Below, in pieces: positions 42,040 to 54,278 of a DNA stretch of 64,000 nucleotides. Source of the stretch: Lyophyllum atratum (Eukaryota > Basidiomycota > Agaricomycetes > Agaricales > Lyophyllaceae). The notes beneath the pieces were generated by a model that was not told where the DNA came from, searched no databases, and saw only the letters and a list, made by a program, of their open reading frames with translations. Location of the stretch: assembly GCA_014905825.1 (NCBI GenBank), contig JACGCN010000053.1, positions 124,001 to 188,000 of the forward strand, read 5' to 3'. Numbering within the stretch: the first letter of the stretch is position 1; the number at the start of each line of letters is the position of its first letter. Position numbers and translations under genes: made by a program.

Positions 42040-42550
42040 ATGGTGAGAAACTATCCTGCTTATTCCATGAGCCTTATGAACTGAAAGATCCCACAGACAA
42101 AACGCACAAAGAAGGTCGGAATCACGGGCAAGTACGGTACTGTGAGTTTCAAGGCGCTTGGACGGTCTGTGGACGGGTTGCTCAAATTACACTGGCGGAT
42201 GTAGCGTTACGGTGCCTCCCTGCGTAAGCAGGTCAAAAAGATGGAAATCTCCCAGCACGCCCGTTACACCTGCACATTCTGCGGCAAGGTATGCACGACA
42301 GCACTCGATCGGCTTGGATCCATATTTAAAAGGCTCGACTATTTGTAGGATTCCGTCAAGAGGACAGCAGTTGGAATCTGGAACTGCGGTTCGTGCAGAA
42401 AAGTCATCGCTGGAGGCGCTTGGACCGTCTCGACGACAGCGGCCGCCACCGTCCGCAGGTACGTCGGTTCTTCCAACACTTATCTATGGGTCCTTGATCT
42501 CTTCATTATCCAGCACTGTGCGTCGGTTGCGTGAACTGACGGAGGCATAG
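42040..42550 (+). CDS. RPL43: 60S ribosomal protein eL43 (L37a)
   Basis: Complete eL43 over about five exons: M, then [63 protein letters not shown] and [20 protein letters not shown], ending LRELTEA with TAG at 42548-42550. The four cysteines of the zinc ribbon (C-x2-C and C-x2-C) are present. The start codon (42040-42042) is followed immediately by the donor GTGAGAAA, and coding resumes at 42097, so the first coding exon is just ATG, as in RPS4 here. Confidence 0.94.
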
Positions 42551-42780
42551 ATCCTGCCCTGTCTGTTTCTCTCTCTCATCGTCCGTTGCATATTTTTGTA
42601 TGTTCGTATGTCACCATGAAATCACTACCACTATGAACAGCATGCTGTACTTACTTAAACTTCTGAGTCAAAGCCTCACATAACAATCAAGTGCTTTGAA
42701 TGTATGGGTCCGTGAAATGAAGGGTTACAGCAGAGCGCGTACAATGTAGATCAAGAAATACAAGTGGAGTTGAAAGTCAT

Positions 42781-44356
42781 CTATACGGTTGCGAAGTCCA
42801 GTCCTCCATTCACAACCCCATCGTCCACCTCGATGTCCCCATCCGCATCCGCATCGCCCCTCACCATCAAAAACATGGGATCCGTAACCTCTGCTAGTGC
42901 TTCCTCCCGCTCGTCTTCCTCCTCTTTGCTCATCTCCGCATGTGTCACTCGGATAATCTCCCACTTGTCCTCGTATTGCTCGTAAACCTGAGAACAAGCA
43001 CATTAATAAAATCGATGTCAGTAGAAAGTTAGCTCTCACGTTCGCCCGCTTCTTCTTGAGCAGCATCTTCCGTTCGATGTTTTTGTAGTATGCGCCTTTA
43101 TGTTTCCTCGGCGTTTTTCGTTCAACGCCGTCCGTGAGATCATCGAACGTTTCTGGAGGATCGCCATCGTGCAAAACGAGCAAGAACTCGTTCGGCACTT
43201 CCTGCTCAACTTTGACCGTCTCATAGTCCCGCACGAAATGGAATATCGTTTCCTGGTGTTTCGTATGAGCCCTGGATTCGTAAGCGGAGAACGCAGGCCG
43301 CGAAACTGACCTCTTGCTCATCTGGTACTTTATAGGGAGGTAGGGCAAACCGTGTGTCCTTGAAATTGAGCGCCGACTCGTCGTCTTGGGTGAGGTAGTA
43401 CGCGAGGAACGAATCATGCTCGGTCTTCATAGGCCGGAGGATTGCGCAATCCAGGCGTGGATCTTCCACCTGCATGACAAGGTTAACACCGTCGTATAGG
43501 CAATAATGAGTGATTGACTCACGTCGATAGGCCTCTCTCCAGGGCGTTCAGAAAACCTGAAGAGATCATACTGGTTCGCCCAGATATCAGAATCCGGGAG
43601 AATCTCGTATGATTCGACTGCAGTGACACCAGGCTTGTTGGGATGTCGGAGATCTGCGAGAGAAAAGTTGCTATGACAGGCTGCGAAAGATGCATCGATG
43701 TCACGGAGTTGGGCGCCACGGGAGATGTCAATTGTTGTGGCCTGCACATGTTTTCTGCAGGAAGCTCAGCAAAAGACGCGGAGATGAGACAATGGGAACG
43801 TACGGTTCATGTCCACCAGATCGTTGTACACCCTCTCTGCTTATATACTCCGTCTTCCGTAGCCAAGGAACATGCGCTAGTGGTGTTGCCGGTGTATGTA
43901 ACGAGCCGTTTTGATATGACCCAGAGGCTGCAGAGATATCACCCAAAAGAAACGCATCCTTTGGATCAAGTGGTGGTAGATTCAGCGGGTCCGGATTAAG
44001 TCCTGTAGATTTGGGTTGGTATCAGCAGGGCATAGCGTGACTGCCGGTGTCCAAAGCTGACCTGAATCATCCGCATCCTCTTCCCATAGGGACTCCCACT
44101 TTCCCAAATCTAATGGCATCCCGCATTCAGCATCTATAATCATTGGCAGAGGTGTATCATTAGCTAGGGCATTGAGGAACTCGGGTTGGGCGTATCGCAT
44201 GGGGTTCGTTGGGATGTCGAGGAATTTTGGCGGACATGGTGGCGCTGGAAGAGGATTGGAGTAGCGAACGCGTACTAGAAGATCTAACTTCGAGCTGTGA
44301 TGCCGTTAGCCTTGGGTAAAGGAGGTCAACCGATGAATTCACCTTTTCTTGCTCAT
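42781..44356 (-). CDS. PAF1: RNA polymerase II-associated factor PAF1
   Basis: Paf1 subunit of the Paf1 elongation complex (with Ctr9, Leo1, Rtf1 and Cdc73), which couples transcription to histone modification. Exon 1 is short (MSKK, start 44356). The next exon gives SKLDLLVRVRYSNPLPAPPC and PPKFLDIPTNPMRYAQPEFL, the diagnostic Paf1 opening. Later exons include PLDPKDAFLLGD, HPNKPGVTAVESYEILPDSD, IWANQYDLFRFSERPGERP, LDCAILRPMKTEHDSFLAYY and HFVRDYETVKVEQEVPNEFL, and the acidic tail ends GLDFATV (stop 42781-42783). Length and order agree with fungal Paf1, and no breaks were seen. Confidence 0.9.
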
Positions 44357-44776
44357 GGCGTCTCGTTTTGTGACTTCTGCCGAGGCGAAGTTGTTTCCGA
44401 CGGAGCCACGTGCAGAAGACGTTGCACAACAAATACAATACGTGGGTTAAATTTAGCCTCCACCCCGGGCCGATTGCGGTCTTGAACGCGAAATGGGCGT
44501 GGTGGGCCACTATGTCTGCTATCACTCAGCTTCCCGTGGTAAATGGGGAGCAACTTCTTTGTTCTGGTACGTGTCGCGAGTGTGCACACAATGTCGGCAT
44601 AGTAAGCCTGCCGGATTGCCATAACCGCGTCACCGCGACGCGTGTGCATTTCCCAGGGGCTATATTCCGTCTCCATCCATCATTGAGTATGTGCCTCTTC
44701 GCGAGTTCAAGTGGATTCTGTTGAGACTTCTTTCTATCAGCCTTTAGCCTGTTCGCCCACCCAGATCCTCAGCAAT
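44357..44776. promoter_or_regulatory. Divergent promoter region, PAF1 / dehydrogenase
   Basis: 420 bp between divergent starts. Frames on both strands here have no family similarity. No distinctive element noted. Confidence 0.5.
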
Positions 44777-46235
44777 ATGTCTTCCTTCGTCGGCTTCGTT
44801 CAGCGGATTCGCAAGGTCAGTAGTTACAACAGCTCATGATCTGGACATTCACAAAATGTATCCTCAGATAATGAACCCTCCTGCGGCCCCACCCTCTCCA
44901 GAAAGTACTCCACTCAAGTTCGGGATCCTTGGCGCGGCTGCTATCGCCCCAATGGCTCTCATTTTACCTGCGAAGAACCATCCCGAAGTTGTCGTCTATG
45001 CCGTCGCGGCGCGCGACATAGCCAAGGCAACTGCCTTCGCGAAGAAGCATGATATTGAGAAGGTGTACGGCGGACCGAACGGTTATCAAGGTATGAACAA
45101 CAGCGTCCAGTAACGAAGTCCATTGAATATTGTATCTCAGAGCTCCTCGACGATCCTGAGATTGATGTAATCTACAACCCGGTGAGTGAACCTTGCTTGA
45201 GGAAGTCAAGCCCATCATATCTTACCTCGTCCTACCAGTTACCGAATGGTCTGCACTACGAGTGGACAATGAAGGCTTTGGCGGCGGGGAAGCACGTACT
45301 TCTTGAGAAGCCTTCCGCTGACCTTGCGGTAGAAACACGCCGGATGTTCGACCTCGCTGCGAAGAAACAGCTTGTCCTGCTGGAAGCATTCCATTATCGG
45401 TACTGTTCTTTCGCCAGTCACTTCCCCCTATTGATATCACACTGAACACGTTTCGTAGGTTCCACCCAGCAATCCAGAGGGTCAAGGCCATTATCGACAG
45501 CGGAGAGCTAGGTGCAATAAAGCACATACATGCTTCACTTACCCTTCCCAAGGGTCCCATAGGACCTGGTGATATCCGATTCAACTATGGCTTGGGTGGG
45601 GGCGCACTTATGGACATGGGAGGTCAGTACTTTCCTGCACGTCCATCGAGCATATATTCATTTTACTCTTAGGCTACACCCTCAATTGCATTCGCTACCT
45701 CTCTTCTTCTAATCCAACCTCCGTTCTCTCCGCGAGCCACGACCTGCACACCCCTCCCTCCTCGCCGTCCTCATTCAAGCCCGACGTCGACCGCGGCACC
45801 ACTGCAACGCTTGCCCTGCCCAACGACGTGACTGCATCGCTAAGATGTGACCTTGGTGTACCCTTCTCCTATGGCATCATCCCTTCCGTGCCGCAGATTC
45901 GCGCCACCATCACCCTCGAGGGTGGGGAAATCGAGATGTACAATTTTATCCTGCCTACCTTGTACCATTCCATAAAGGTCACTACGAAAGGTGCAAATAA
46001 TAAAGGTAAGAAAACCAGAGTCGAAAAGGTGTACACGTTTGCGGACGGCCAAATGGACGGCAAAGGCGAGGCGTGGTGGACGACATATAGATTCCAACTG
46101 GAGGCGTTTGTGGATCGTGTCAAGGGACGCACGCCCCAGACATGGATAGAAGCCGAGGATTCTATTGCGAACCTCCACTGGATTGAGCAAATCTATGCAA
46201 AGGTACGCAAGAAAAATGCATTCGACGTCGATTGA
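44777..46235 (+). CDS. Gfo/Idh/MocA-family dehydrogenase (dihydrodiol/D-xylose dehydrogenase-like)
   Basis: NAD(P)-dependent sugar or diol dehydrogenase. Exon 1 (MSSFVGFVQRIRK, start 44777) is joined by a 52-nt intron to a second exon with the Rossmann motif FGILGAAAIAPMALILPA. The conserved EKP motif is in HVLLEKPSADLAVETRRMF, followed by QLVLLEAFHYRFHPAIQRVK, GDIRFNYGLGGGALMDMGGY and, at the C-terminus, NFILPTLYHSIKV and QTWIEAEDSIANLHWIEQIY. About six exons; stop at 46233-46235. The catalytic lysine of EKP is present. Fungal relatives act on D-xylose or trans-dihydrodiols; which applies here is open. Confidence 0.86.
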
Positions 46236-46354
46236 TATTGACATCTATCCAAAGACAGGCCTTGGAAGCCGCCCCAAGTCAGATTTCGTTCTCCCTGAGT
46301 CTGTGTAATGTCTTTCCAACTCTGTGTACAACGGTGATGATAGCGCCAGTCTGT

Positions 46355-48279
46355 CTATCCTTCTGCCATATCCACATCCTGCCGACCTTCATCGCCGAGT
46401 TCTGACTTAGTTTTCTTCGTATCTGGTTCTTTCTCCTCGTCCGCTGCAGGTGTCGAAGCAGAAGCCATTGCCTGCACTTTATCAAGTACTGCTTGTTTAT
46501 TTTTGAGCCTGCCCAGAGTTTTCTTGTTCGTAGTCGCCTCAGCAGGTGTGGAGACATCACCTTCCTGGTCGTTATCCGCTTCGTTGCTCTTGGGCATAGC
46601 CATGAGGTCGCCATAGAGGTCTAATTTCTTGAGGTCATCCGCGGAGGCTGTCCATCGTGCGAATTCAGCAAGATTAACCCACTCGACGGGAACTTACATA
46701 CCTGGATGCAGGGATCCCGAGTTGAGTGTTTTGAGAAGTGGCGAGTCACGAGTCACTTCCACGAGCTGAAAAGCAGATCAGGAACTGCAGCAGGAAGAGC
46801 TAATATACCATGGTGTACTTACCTCTCCAGATGACAAGTCAAGGACGCGTACGAATGTCCTCTCTGGCTTTTCTGATGAAGGCTCATTCCAATTTCCGTC
46901 CAGAGATACCCAGATCAGGTCGTCTTCGGCGACAAAAAAGTCCAGCACAGGCGATCCCATATCAAATACACGGACGTCTGAGACAACGTCACCACTGGGG
47001 TATGGAGTCGTGAATAATGCTGTCGCACTGGATTGTCACAGTTCACGTCAGTCGGTACCTTCAAGGCAGATAACGGCGTACCCCACAGCGCTGAAAACAA
47101 GATGTCGCGAAGATACACTGTCGATCTTGCGAATGACCAATACCTTTTCTGCGTTACCCTCGGCCTCTGGTAAAGGTGTCTCGTCTACACCTGTAGCTCC
47201 CGGCGCCTCTTCAACTACTTCCGCAATCTCAGCTTCTGCAACTTCAGACTCGGCCTTCGCTTTTCCTTTTCCCTTAGCTTTTTTACCCCGCCCCTTACGC
47301 CTAGTTTCAGGACCATCCTCTCCGTCCTCACCTCGTCTTCTCTTCGGCGCGCGGACGCGAATGTACGGCTCCACGCTATCCGCAACGCTGACTTCATGCT
47401 TCACTACACCTGTCATCCAATCCCAGATCTTCAACGCAGGGTCGCCTCCACCAGACACGAGATCCGAGGGTGCGAACGCAGGATTATGGATTGCGGAAAC
47501 GAACCTTGAACGTATCGTAAGCGACTTGGTATGAACTTATCACGAGTTGCAAGACTCACTTGGTATGACCAAGGCAATACATCTCGATATTGTAGCCCTG
47601 GGGATACCAGCTCACGCGAATATGCTCATCGCGGTCCGCAGTGATGATGAATTTTTCGTCCGCGGTGAGGAGAAATGCGTTGAGCAGCGACGCGTGTCCG
47701 AGAATGAGCTGGCCTCCAGATGGATTCTCATGCGATGAAAGCGCGTCCTTTTTCTGTTTTACCGTCAAGGGGACGTAATGGAAGGGGTAGCTGTGATATC
47801 CTGGGTTCAGTGAGAGGCTTGATGATCGCGAGGGTGCCCTTGCCTGAAAACATCTCCGAACTTATCAGATGCAAGAATTGTTTGCCCGTCGGCTGTGAAT
47901 CGAATCGCAGTCGGCCTTTTTGGAAGTTCTCTAGAAAGGAACGAGTCAATTACGGAGCCCTCCGTTATTTCTGTAATACTGGGCGCACCGCTCGTTCACC
48001 AACGTTAACCCCTCAATCTCCCAGAGCTTGAGCATCTTATCATCACCTGCAGTCGCTAAATGCTTCCCTTGCACATCTATAGCAGCACACCTCACGGGTC
48101 CAGCTGCATCGGTGATGGCGTGACGGATGGCTCCTGTGCTGATCTTCCCTTGTCAGTAAATAATCGGCCATGATAGGTGTACGGGCGTACGAGCTATCAA
48201 GAACCTGGATATGAGGCCCTGATATCACAGTTGTTGTTGCTGGCCCAGGAAGCAGCTGGGTATGAGGGTAATGTAGCAT
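46355..48279 (-). CDS. TRM82: tRNA (m7G46) methyltransferase non-catalytic subunit TRM82 (WDR4)
   Basis: WD40 partner of Trm8 in m7G46 tRNA methylation. Start at 48279 (MLHYPHTQLLPGPATTTVIS). WD repeats are visible as LTADEKFIITADRDEHIRVS, followed by YPQGYNIEMYCLGHTKFVSA and DLVSGGGDPALKIWDWMTG; the segment with ADRDEHIRVS and FCLGHT-type CLGHTKFVS is characteristic of TRM82. A long Lys/Arg-rich low-complexity insertion (RRKGRGKKAKGKGKAKAESE, near 47270) interrupts the propeller. The C-terminal tail contains KNKQAVLDKVQAMASAS and ends VDMAEG. Multi-exon; stop at 46355. Confidence 0.85.
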
Positions 48280-48682
48280 AGCTAAGAGGAAGTAGTCCAA
48301 GATCACAATAACATTTCTTGACGACCACTGAAAAACTCGATGATCTTATCTTATCCTATCTTATCGCAATGCTGTTTATTTCCACCAAATTCATCCAAGC
48401 TACGGCCTTGGAACTGAAAGTACTGTATAAACGTACTGGGAAACCCCACAAAGTAGAAGATCTGATCCATCTAAGAGCTCCTGAGCTGCGCTGAGCAACT
48501 CTGTGCATACCTGAGACTCATAGATGGCTGGCGGCTGGCATTTGTTTGGACAGGCATCGAATGTGATGTGATTCCTGTAAGCTGCAAGATGGTCCAGCGA
48601 TCGCGCGAGACAGTCGTACACAACTAACATATTTGCTGCTGCTTAGAAAGGCTAGAAGAGACGAGTCGGTGGGATTGCAGGG
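48280..48682. promoter_or_regulatory. Divergent promoter region, TRM82 / Ser-Pro-rich gene
   Basis: 403 bp. It contains the short tandem tract TCTTATCTTATCCTATCTTATC near 48344-48365, possibly a GATA-type (WGATAR on the other strand) cluster. No gene seen. Confidence 0.45.
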
Positions 48683-51011
48683 ATGGACATAGCTACTCCG
48701 CGGAAGGCAAACGTCACTCAAACGGAGATTGCCGGACACCTAGAGGATGCGGACGTCACTGACCGCTCACCATCTTTACGTTTAAGCAAGATGCAGCCAC
48801 TATCGTCGCCAACGACGCGCAGACTGTCTGCTCGCCGTGGCTCCGCGTCAGCGTCCGACCCGCTCGGCACGCACGCACATCTAAGCAAGCCGCTGCAGTC
48901 GTCGAGCACACTGACCATCGTCCGCGTGACTTCCCCGCCCCCGCAGTCCGACCCCGCGCCAGCCCCGTCGTCCTCTCCGCGCAGGATCCATCGTCGTCTG
49001 CCCCCCCAGCATGCTTCCCCTACCAGTTTCGAAAATTCTAACCGTGTCAGCTTCGCATTTTCGAGCTTCGGAGCTGGTTCTGATGCGGGAGGTCCTGCAA
49101 CAACTCCGAGTCCATCCTCGTCTCCCCGTCTGCGTCCATCTTCGCCCCATCGTCCATCATCGCCTCATCGTCACTCAGGCTCGCTTCCCCCATCCAACCC
49201 GCGTCTGTCTCCAGAACAGCTGCTCGACCTTGCACGATCATCCACCGATCCACGTTACGTCCCACTGCCTGTCCTTAACTCCTCGTCACCGCACAATTCT
49301 CCTCAACTCAGAGCCCAATCTCCCTCCGGAGCCCATCCCCACGACTCACACACCGGCCCAGCCACCTTTACGCCTCTGCCTGACGATATCCATCTGCCCT
49401 TCATCGATCGCCCATCAGAAGTCGCTGCACTCATCTCCTCGCCCCCTTCCGCCAAGCTTTTCTCCCTCCTAGCTCAGACTTTCCCTCGCTCTACCAACAC
49501 AGATGCACCTCCCTCCTCTGACCCCGCAACGTGGTCCTACGCCCAGCTTCACGAGCATCTGACGCGGGCCACTCGCCAGGAATGCCCTGACGTCATATGG
49601 GTCTTCCAAGCTCGCAAATGCATCATGTCTCACTCTGAGTTGATCTGGGAACGCGTTAAAGGCGCCCTTGGTGTTCCGCCTGACCTCGACGTTGACTACG
49701 ACCAGTCACTTGAATCGCATGAGTCCGCTTTCTCCAGCTCACGCAGCACCAGCAGCGTCGATACGGACGAGGTCTCTGACGATCATGGCCGTGCAGCCCG
49801 TGGACATTGGGATGACTGGGATGCCGTCATGGACTCCCCCATTTACGACCGTCGAGTCCCCTCTGGGCATATGTCCCCGGTGCAGCCCATGTCTCTTAAC
49901 AAGCAGCTCGAGGAGCGCCTTCATGGTGCTCATTTAGAAGCGCGGGATTCTGAGGAGGCGGGAGACGCGACCATTTCTCCCACCCCCGTCGGAAGAGGTA
50001 CAGGCGCATTCAGCCCTTCCCAAGTCGTCCACCATCACTCAGGGTCCAGCCCCGGCTTAGACGCCGTCTCTCCTTCCTCCTTCCTCTCGATAGAACCCCT
50101 GCTCACTCCCACATCTCTCACCCCTACACATTCATCCATCTCTCCCCCTGTTGCCCTTGGCGCACACGCGAACCTCGCAACTCCTGACATCATTGGTCTC
50201 GGCCTCGATGACATCCAAGAGGGTGCTGAGGAAGAGGAGGAGCTCACCAGCACTGCCACAGCCTCCCCCACTCACGAAATTGCCACAGAGGGGACTTTCG
50301 TACATGAGGAGCATGACCCAGACCTGATCTCACCATCGCAGATCCAGGGCCTCAGGATTTCCACCATCCCGCTCCCCGTCCCCAACGCTTCCCCATTGCT
50401 GCCTGCACCTGCGCTTTCCGCGCATGCCTCTGCGGTCAGCACTTCATCCTCCTCGTCATCACTCGCTGCGTCCACGTCGTACAACGCCCCATCTCCTATC
50501 TCTCCACTTCCGCCTTACCCTAACCCAAACCCAAAACCAATAATGCGCTCGCGCCCCGGGTCCGGCACCTTTATCCGCCCACAAATGGGGTACACATCGT
50601 CGTCATCTGTGTTTCGCCGCTCCGGTTCGTCCGGGTCGTTAGGCTCACTGCGCGGGGACCACAGTCATCATGATGATACCGACGAGTCGTCCTCAGAGAG
50701 CGGTTACGCGGTTGGTGATCGCGCTCCGGGGAGCCCGCTGTTCCCTACCAACTTTACGCGGCTGAATGCAGAGCCCACCCTTGGTGGGAACGGTCATGGG
50801 TAAGTAAATGATTATTCTTTTTGTTGCATGTTTCATTGAGCTGATGATGTTGTTCGTTTTATGCAGGCACCCTCCGCACGGTGATACTATAGCACAGAAG
50901 AAGAGAGCTTATTCTCATGGGGCTGCGGCGGGGGGAGGGGGTACTGTGGCTGGGTATAAAAGGCTCAGTTGGGGTGCATCACCTGCTGCGGCTTTTGGCG
51001 GTGGCGTCTAG
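48683..51011 (+). CDS. Large Ser/Pro-rich protein of unknown function
   Basis: A 700-codon first exon (start 48683, MDIATPRKANVTQTEIAGHL) and, after an intron donor GGTCATGG|GTAAGT at about 50800, a short last exon (HPPHGDTIAQKKRAYSHGAA) ending GGGV at 51011. Most of the protein is low-complexity Ser/Pro/His with many SP/TP sites, so it is predicted to be disordered and phosphorylated. One conserved-looking island near the middle (SAKLFSLLAQTFPRS, then WSYAQLHEHLTRATRQECPD and VIWVFQARKCIMSHSELIWE, about 49450-49660) is probably the folded part. I do not recognise the family. Confidence 0.72.
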
Positions 51012-51486
51012 GTGAATTATGAATTGGTACAGAAGCAGAGAAGCAAAAGAAACGCGCCTCGCCCCCGTCTTATCCTCCCATGGACTCTACATACACGCGA
51101 CGGCGGTGGGAAACCAGGGGCGAGCGTGGAGAAGAAGATCATTAAGTGTAAAGTTAAATTTGTTTCATTTGGGCTGTTAGGGAGAGTGGTTGTTGTATAC
51201 TTAAACTGTAGGTGTAGAATCATTGTATGAGCCATTGTAACCTTTGCATTCCTCGGGTAGATCAGCATGTGTATCATAAAACGTTCGCGGCTCCGCGACA
51301 GTGCAACTGACTTGCGCCGGTGAAAGCAATCGCCATTTTTTGAGCGGCTCTAAAATGCGTCGCGCTGTGTCAAGTGCCAAGTTACCACTACTACTACTAC
51401 TAAGGTATGGGACATCCAACTACCAGTGGTAGTAATAGTATTAGCAAATATGAGGCCGATCATGTGCAGTCAATGAACGCGTGACG
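51012..51486. other. 3' region with a short CTA repeat
   Basis: 475 bp following the Ser/Pro-rich gene. The only structure seen is the microsatellite ACTACTACTACTACTAAG near 51387-51404, followed by CAACTACCAGTGGTAGTAATAG, which could pair with part of it. Confidence 0.5.
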
Positions 51487-51935
51487 TCACCCGTCGACGC
51501 GTCCGCCTGCCTCCTCCGCAACAGAACATATGATCTCGTCGAGCATTTCTTCCATTGCGGATTCCCTGACCCGTGAACCGGCCAACGCATCATTTGAAGT
51601 TGCGTGCCGTAGGTTTAACACCATTCTGCAGCCCAGGATACATATAACTGCCACTGAGAAGGCTGCTGGCAGTTGGTATGTGAAGCCCTAGTGTGACTGT
51701 CAAGTCGATCCAAGCAAACGTGCTGAGACTTGAGATGTAGTCATCTCACCTGCCGATGCCTAAAAGCCATCCATACGAAGGCGTTTACGAGGTTGACGGA
51801 GGACATCCTGTACGTGTAAAGGTTAGGAAAGCGTGCGTATGAATAAGAAGACGCGGTCCCGGCAAGACTCACATGACGTAGAAAGATATACTGTCCTGTA
51901 AGATGATGCCCGCAATGGAAACCCGTCCAAAATTG
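51487..51935 (-). pseudogene. 3' fragment of a seven-helix (DUF6533-like) membrane protein gene
   Basis: Two exon-like segments read FGRVSIAGIILQDSISFYVM continuing MSSVNLVNAFVWMAFRHRQ across a 65-nt GT-AG intron, then FSVAVICILGCRMVLNLRHA and the tail MEEMLDEIICSVAEEAGG with TGA at 51487-51489. This is how the last helices and tail of the fungal seven-helix family usually look (R/QDSI...V, then CRMVLNLR). No N-terminal exons lie directly upstream, and the junction between the two segments does not keep frame with any GT-AG pair I found. It may be the lost 3' end of the gene at 54670-55957 or a separate relic. Confidence 0.55.
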
Positions 51936-52401
51936 CTTCGTACTTGAAGTCCATTCCAAGTTCCGAGCAACCCTCTGGCTTATACCGTGAGGCCCTGGGC
52001 ACATCAATCCAATTTGGTCTCGACAATGGCGTGTGCCAGGCATGATCGGTTTAGATATACGTGAGGGTACCACAAAGAAGGAACCTGTGGGCGTGATCGA
52101 GATGCATCTAGGTCTGTACTGTATTGAAAAAGTCAGTCTTAGGCTGAGTCTACGCAGTATCTATACACTAGTATACTTTCGCCAAGCACAACTATTTTAA
52201 CAAGGATATCAATTACGCCAGGGTTGTTATGTTTCTTCACTTGATTGGATACAGTCTTGTAATGCACATCGTCACCGACCGGTATAAACTACATATAATC
52301 ATCCGCATGTCCTGCTACCTATGATAATTGGTATAATCCGACTGTCCGCGAAACAACATGGGTGTTCTCGCTTCCACTCGCAGATGGTTCCACGGGTCCA
52401 A
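51936..52401. other. Region without a supported gene
   Basis: 466 bp between the membrane-protein fragment and the aldo-keto reductase stop. A minus-strand frame continues to about 52073 but has no family similarity there. Nothing else seen. Confidence 0.5.
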
Positions 52402-53702
52402 TTACTTGTCTGCGTCCTTGCAGTCAGGGAATCCAAGCGAGCCAAAGCCAGTCCAGGAGGGGTGGCAGGCACGGAAGTGGTGGGTCTTGTCGATCTCGTT
52501 GAGCTTCTCGACCTCCTCCGCGGTCAGGTCAATGACTTTGAAGTTGGCTGACATTGACCAATCAGTCTGGTTTCTGAATCGGAGACGGTATGAGGAATAA
52601 AGAGAACGTACAAGCAATGCGTGAGTTTGTGACGGATTTGGGGAGAACTATTGTAGGCAAGATAGATTAGATTGTCGTCGATGACGTCATGGCGCGTAGG
52701 GGAAGCGTACCAGTGACACCAGGCCTGTTGGCTTGAAGGGAAATCAAGACGTTGGCCGGCTCGACGTTGTATTTGGCCGCAATATCCTTGACTATCTCGT
52801 TCTTGAGAAGAGGAGAGTTGTCGGATCCGAGGGGCGAATAGGCGGTGACAACGATGCCCTTGGCATTGCAGAGGTCAACAACATCTTGCTGGGGGCAGGA
52901 ACTACGATCCGATTATCAACGGAGAGATAACAGCGCATATAAGATGGTGGCGTACGGATGGAGCTCGATTTGGTTGACGGCAGGAACAACCTCGGCGCTG
53001 GCGAGCAGGCAGTTGAGGAACTCGACGGAGAAGTTGGAGACACCTGAAGTGATAGCATACATTGAGTCCACGATGGATCGCGGGTCGATAAATGCACGCA
53101 CCGATAGCCCTAAGCTTCTCGGGGTGCGCCTTGAAGAGTTTCTCCATGGACTTCCAGGTGTCGAGCCAGTCAACCTACAGATGATGAGATACTACGTCAG
53201 GTGTAGCAAACGAAATATACATACAGTCTTGACCGGTGCCTTAGAGCCAGCAGTCATCGGGGCAGGCCAATGCATGAGCCCTTGGTGATTGAATCGCATT
53301 ATTGCAGAGCACCTTTGATTACACTGGATCTACACTTACAAAGGTCGAGATAGTCAGTGCCAAGGTTCTTGAGGGACTTGTCCAGGGCTTCAGCAGCATT
53401 CTCGTGATCAGGGTTGTCGAGCTTGGTGGTCAGGAAGAAGTCGCCACGGGGGACACCAGATGCCTTGATGCCGACGCCGACTTCGGTCTCGTTCTGGTAG
53501 GCAGCGGCCGTATCGATGCTCTTGTAGCCGTGCTTGAGCGCGTACTCGACGGCGTGTTCGACAGCACCAGGAGCAGATTTCCAGGTACCTGTAAACCCAA
53601 GAATAAATTTCACGCGCCGGTCGTGGATGTAGCGTACATACCGAGGCCAACGGTGGGCATCTCAGCGCCGGTGTTGAGCTTGACAGACTTACTAGCAGGC
53701 AT
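52402..53702 (-). CDS. Aldo-keto reductase (GCY1/YPR1-like)
   Basis: NADPH-dependent carbonyl reductase of the AKR superfamily. Start at 53702 (MPASKSVKLNTGAEMPTVGL). A 57-nt intron follows GLG and the frame resumes with TWKSAPGAVEHAVEYALKHG. The catalytic tetrad is visible: D and Y in YKSIDTAAAYQNE, K in FLTTKLDNPDH and H in LYLMHWPAPM. Cofactor-side motifs ESAE-like VVPAVNQIELHP and VTAYSPLGS follow, then RPGVTVLPKSV and the C-terminal loop HFRACHPSWTGF, ending DADK. About six exons, about 310 residues, apparently intact. Relatives reduce glyceraldehyde, galacturonate products and other aldehydes. It sits between two parts of what may have been one membrane-protein gene. Confidence 0.9.
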
Positions 53703-54278
53703 TTTGCTTGGTGGTGATGAGGGTGAAATGAAGAGGGATACGAGGAAACTGCAAGTGGGACTATTTAAATAGATACCAGGCCTGACGACATGGATCGATA
53801 AGCATGGTATCTGTTTACCCGGATTGGTAGATTCCCCACCAGTGGCGACGGAGGAAGGGCCGGAACAGCGCATCCCATCCCCTTTGTCGGACTATTCTCG
53901 GTCCGGTACTCTCCGGTCCGTCCGCCTTCAAGAAACGCAGGAAGACCTTGGAACACCGCGGCATCGCCACCCCCACGTTCTGTGGTCGCGGCGATTCGCT
54001 ACATATTGCGCGTCACACCAGGTCACACCTTACGCTTACACCAAATCTTCGTGTGATTTTGAGGAGAACTAGTAATGGTGGATGATAGTCTGCTTTATCC
54101 TCGCTCTCGCCTCCCAGCTCAATATGGGTTTTAAACAAACAAGGCATGGCTATAGGATAACATACACGATACGAAAATATGTAAAAGATAATAGGGATGC
54201 ATGATACATAACAAGTAAGCGAACTAACAGGCAAGACAAGTAGTAGTAGTACGGTTAGACGGAGAATCGAGGAGTACC
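53703..54278. promoter_or_regulatory. Aldo-keto reductase upstream region
   Basis: 576 bp upstream of the reductase start. The motif CCCCACC near 53834 and the short GTAGTAGTAGTA repeat near 54239 are the only features noticed. No coding signal. Confidence 0.45.
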
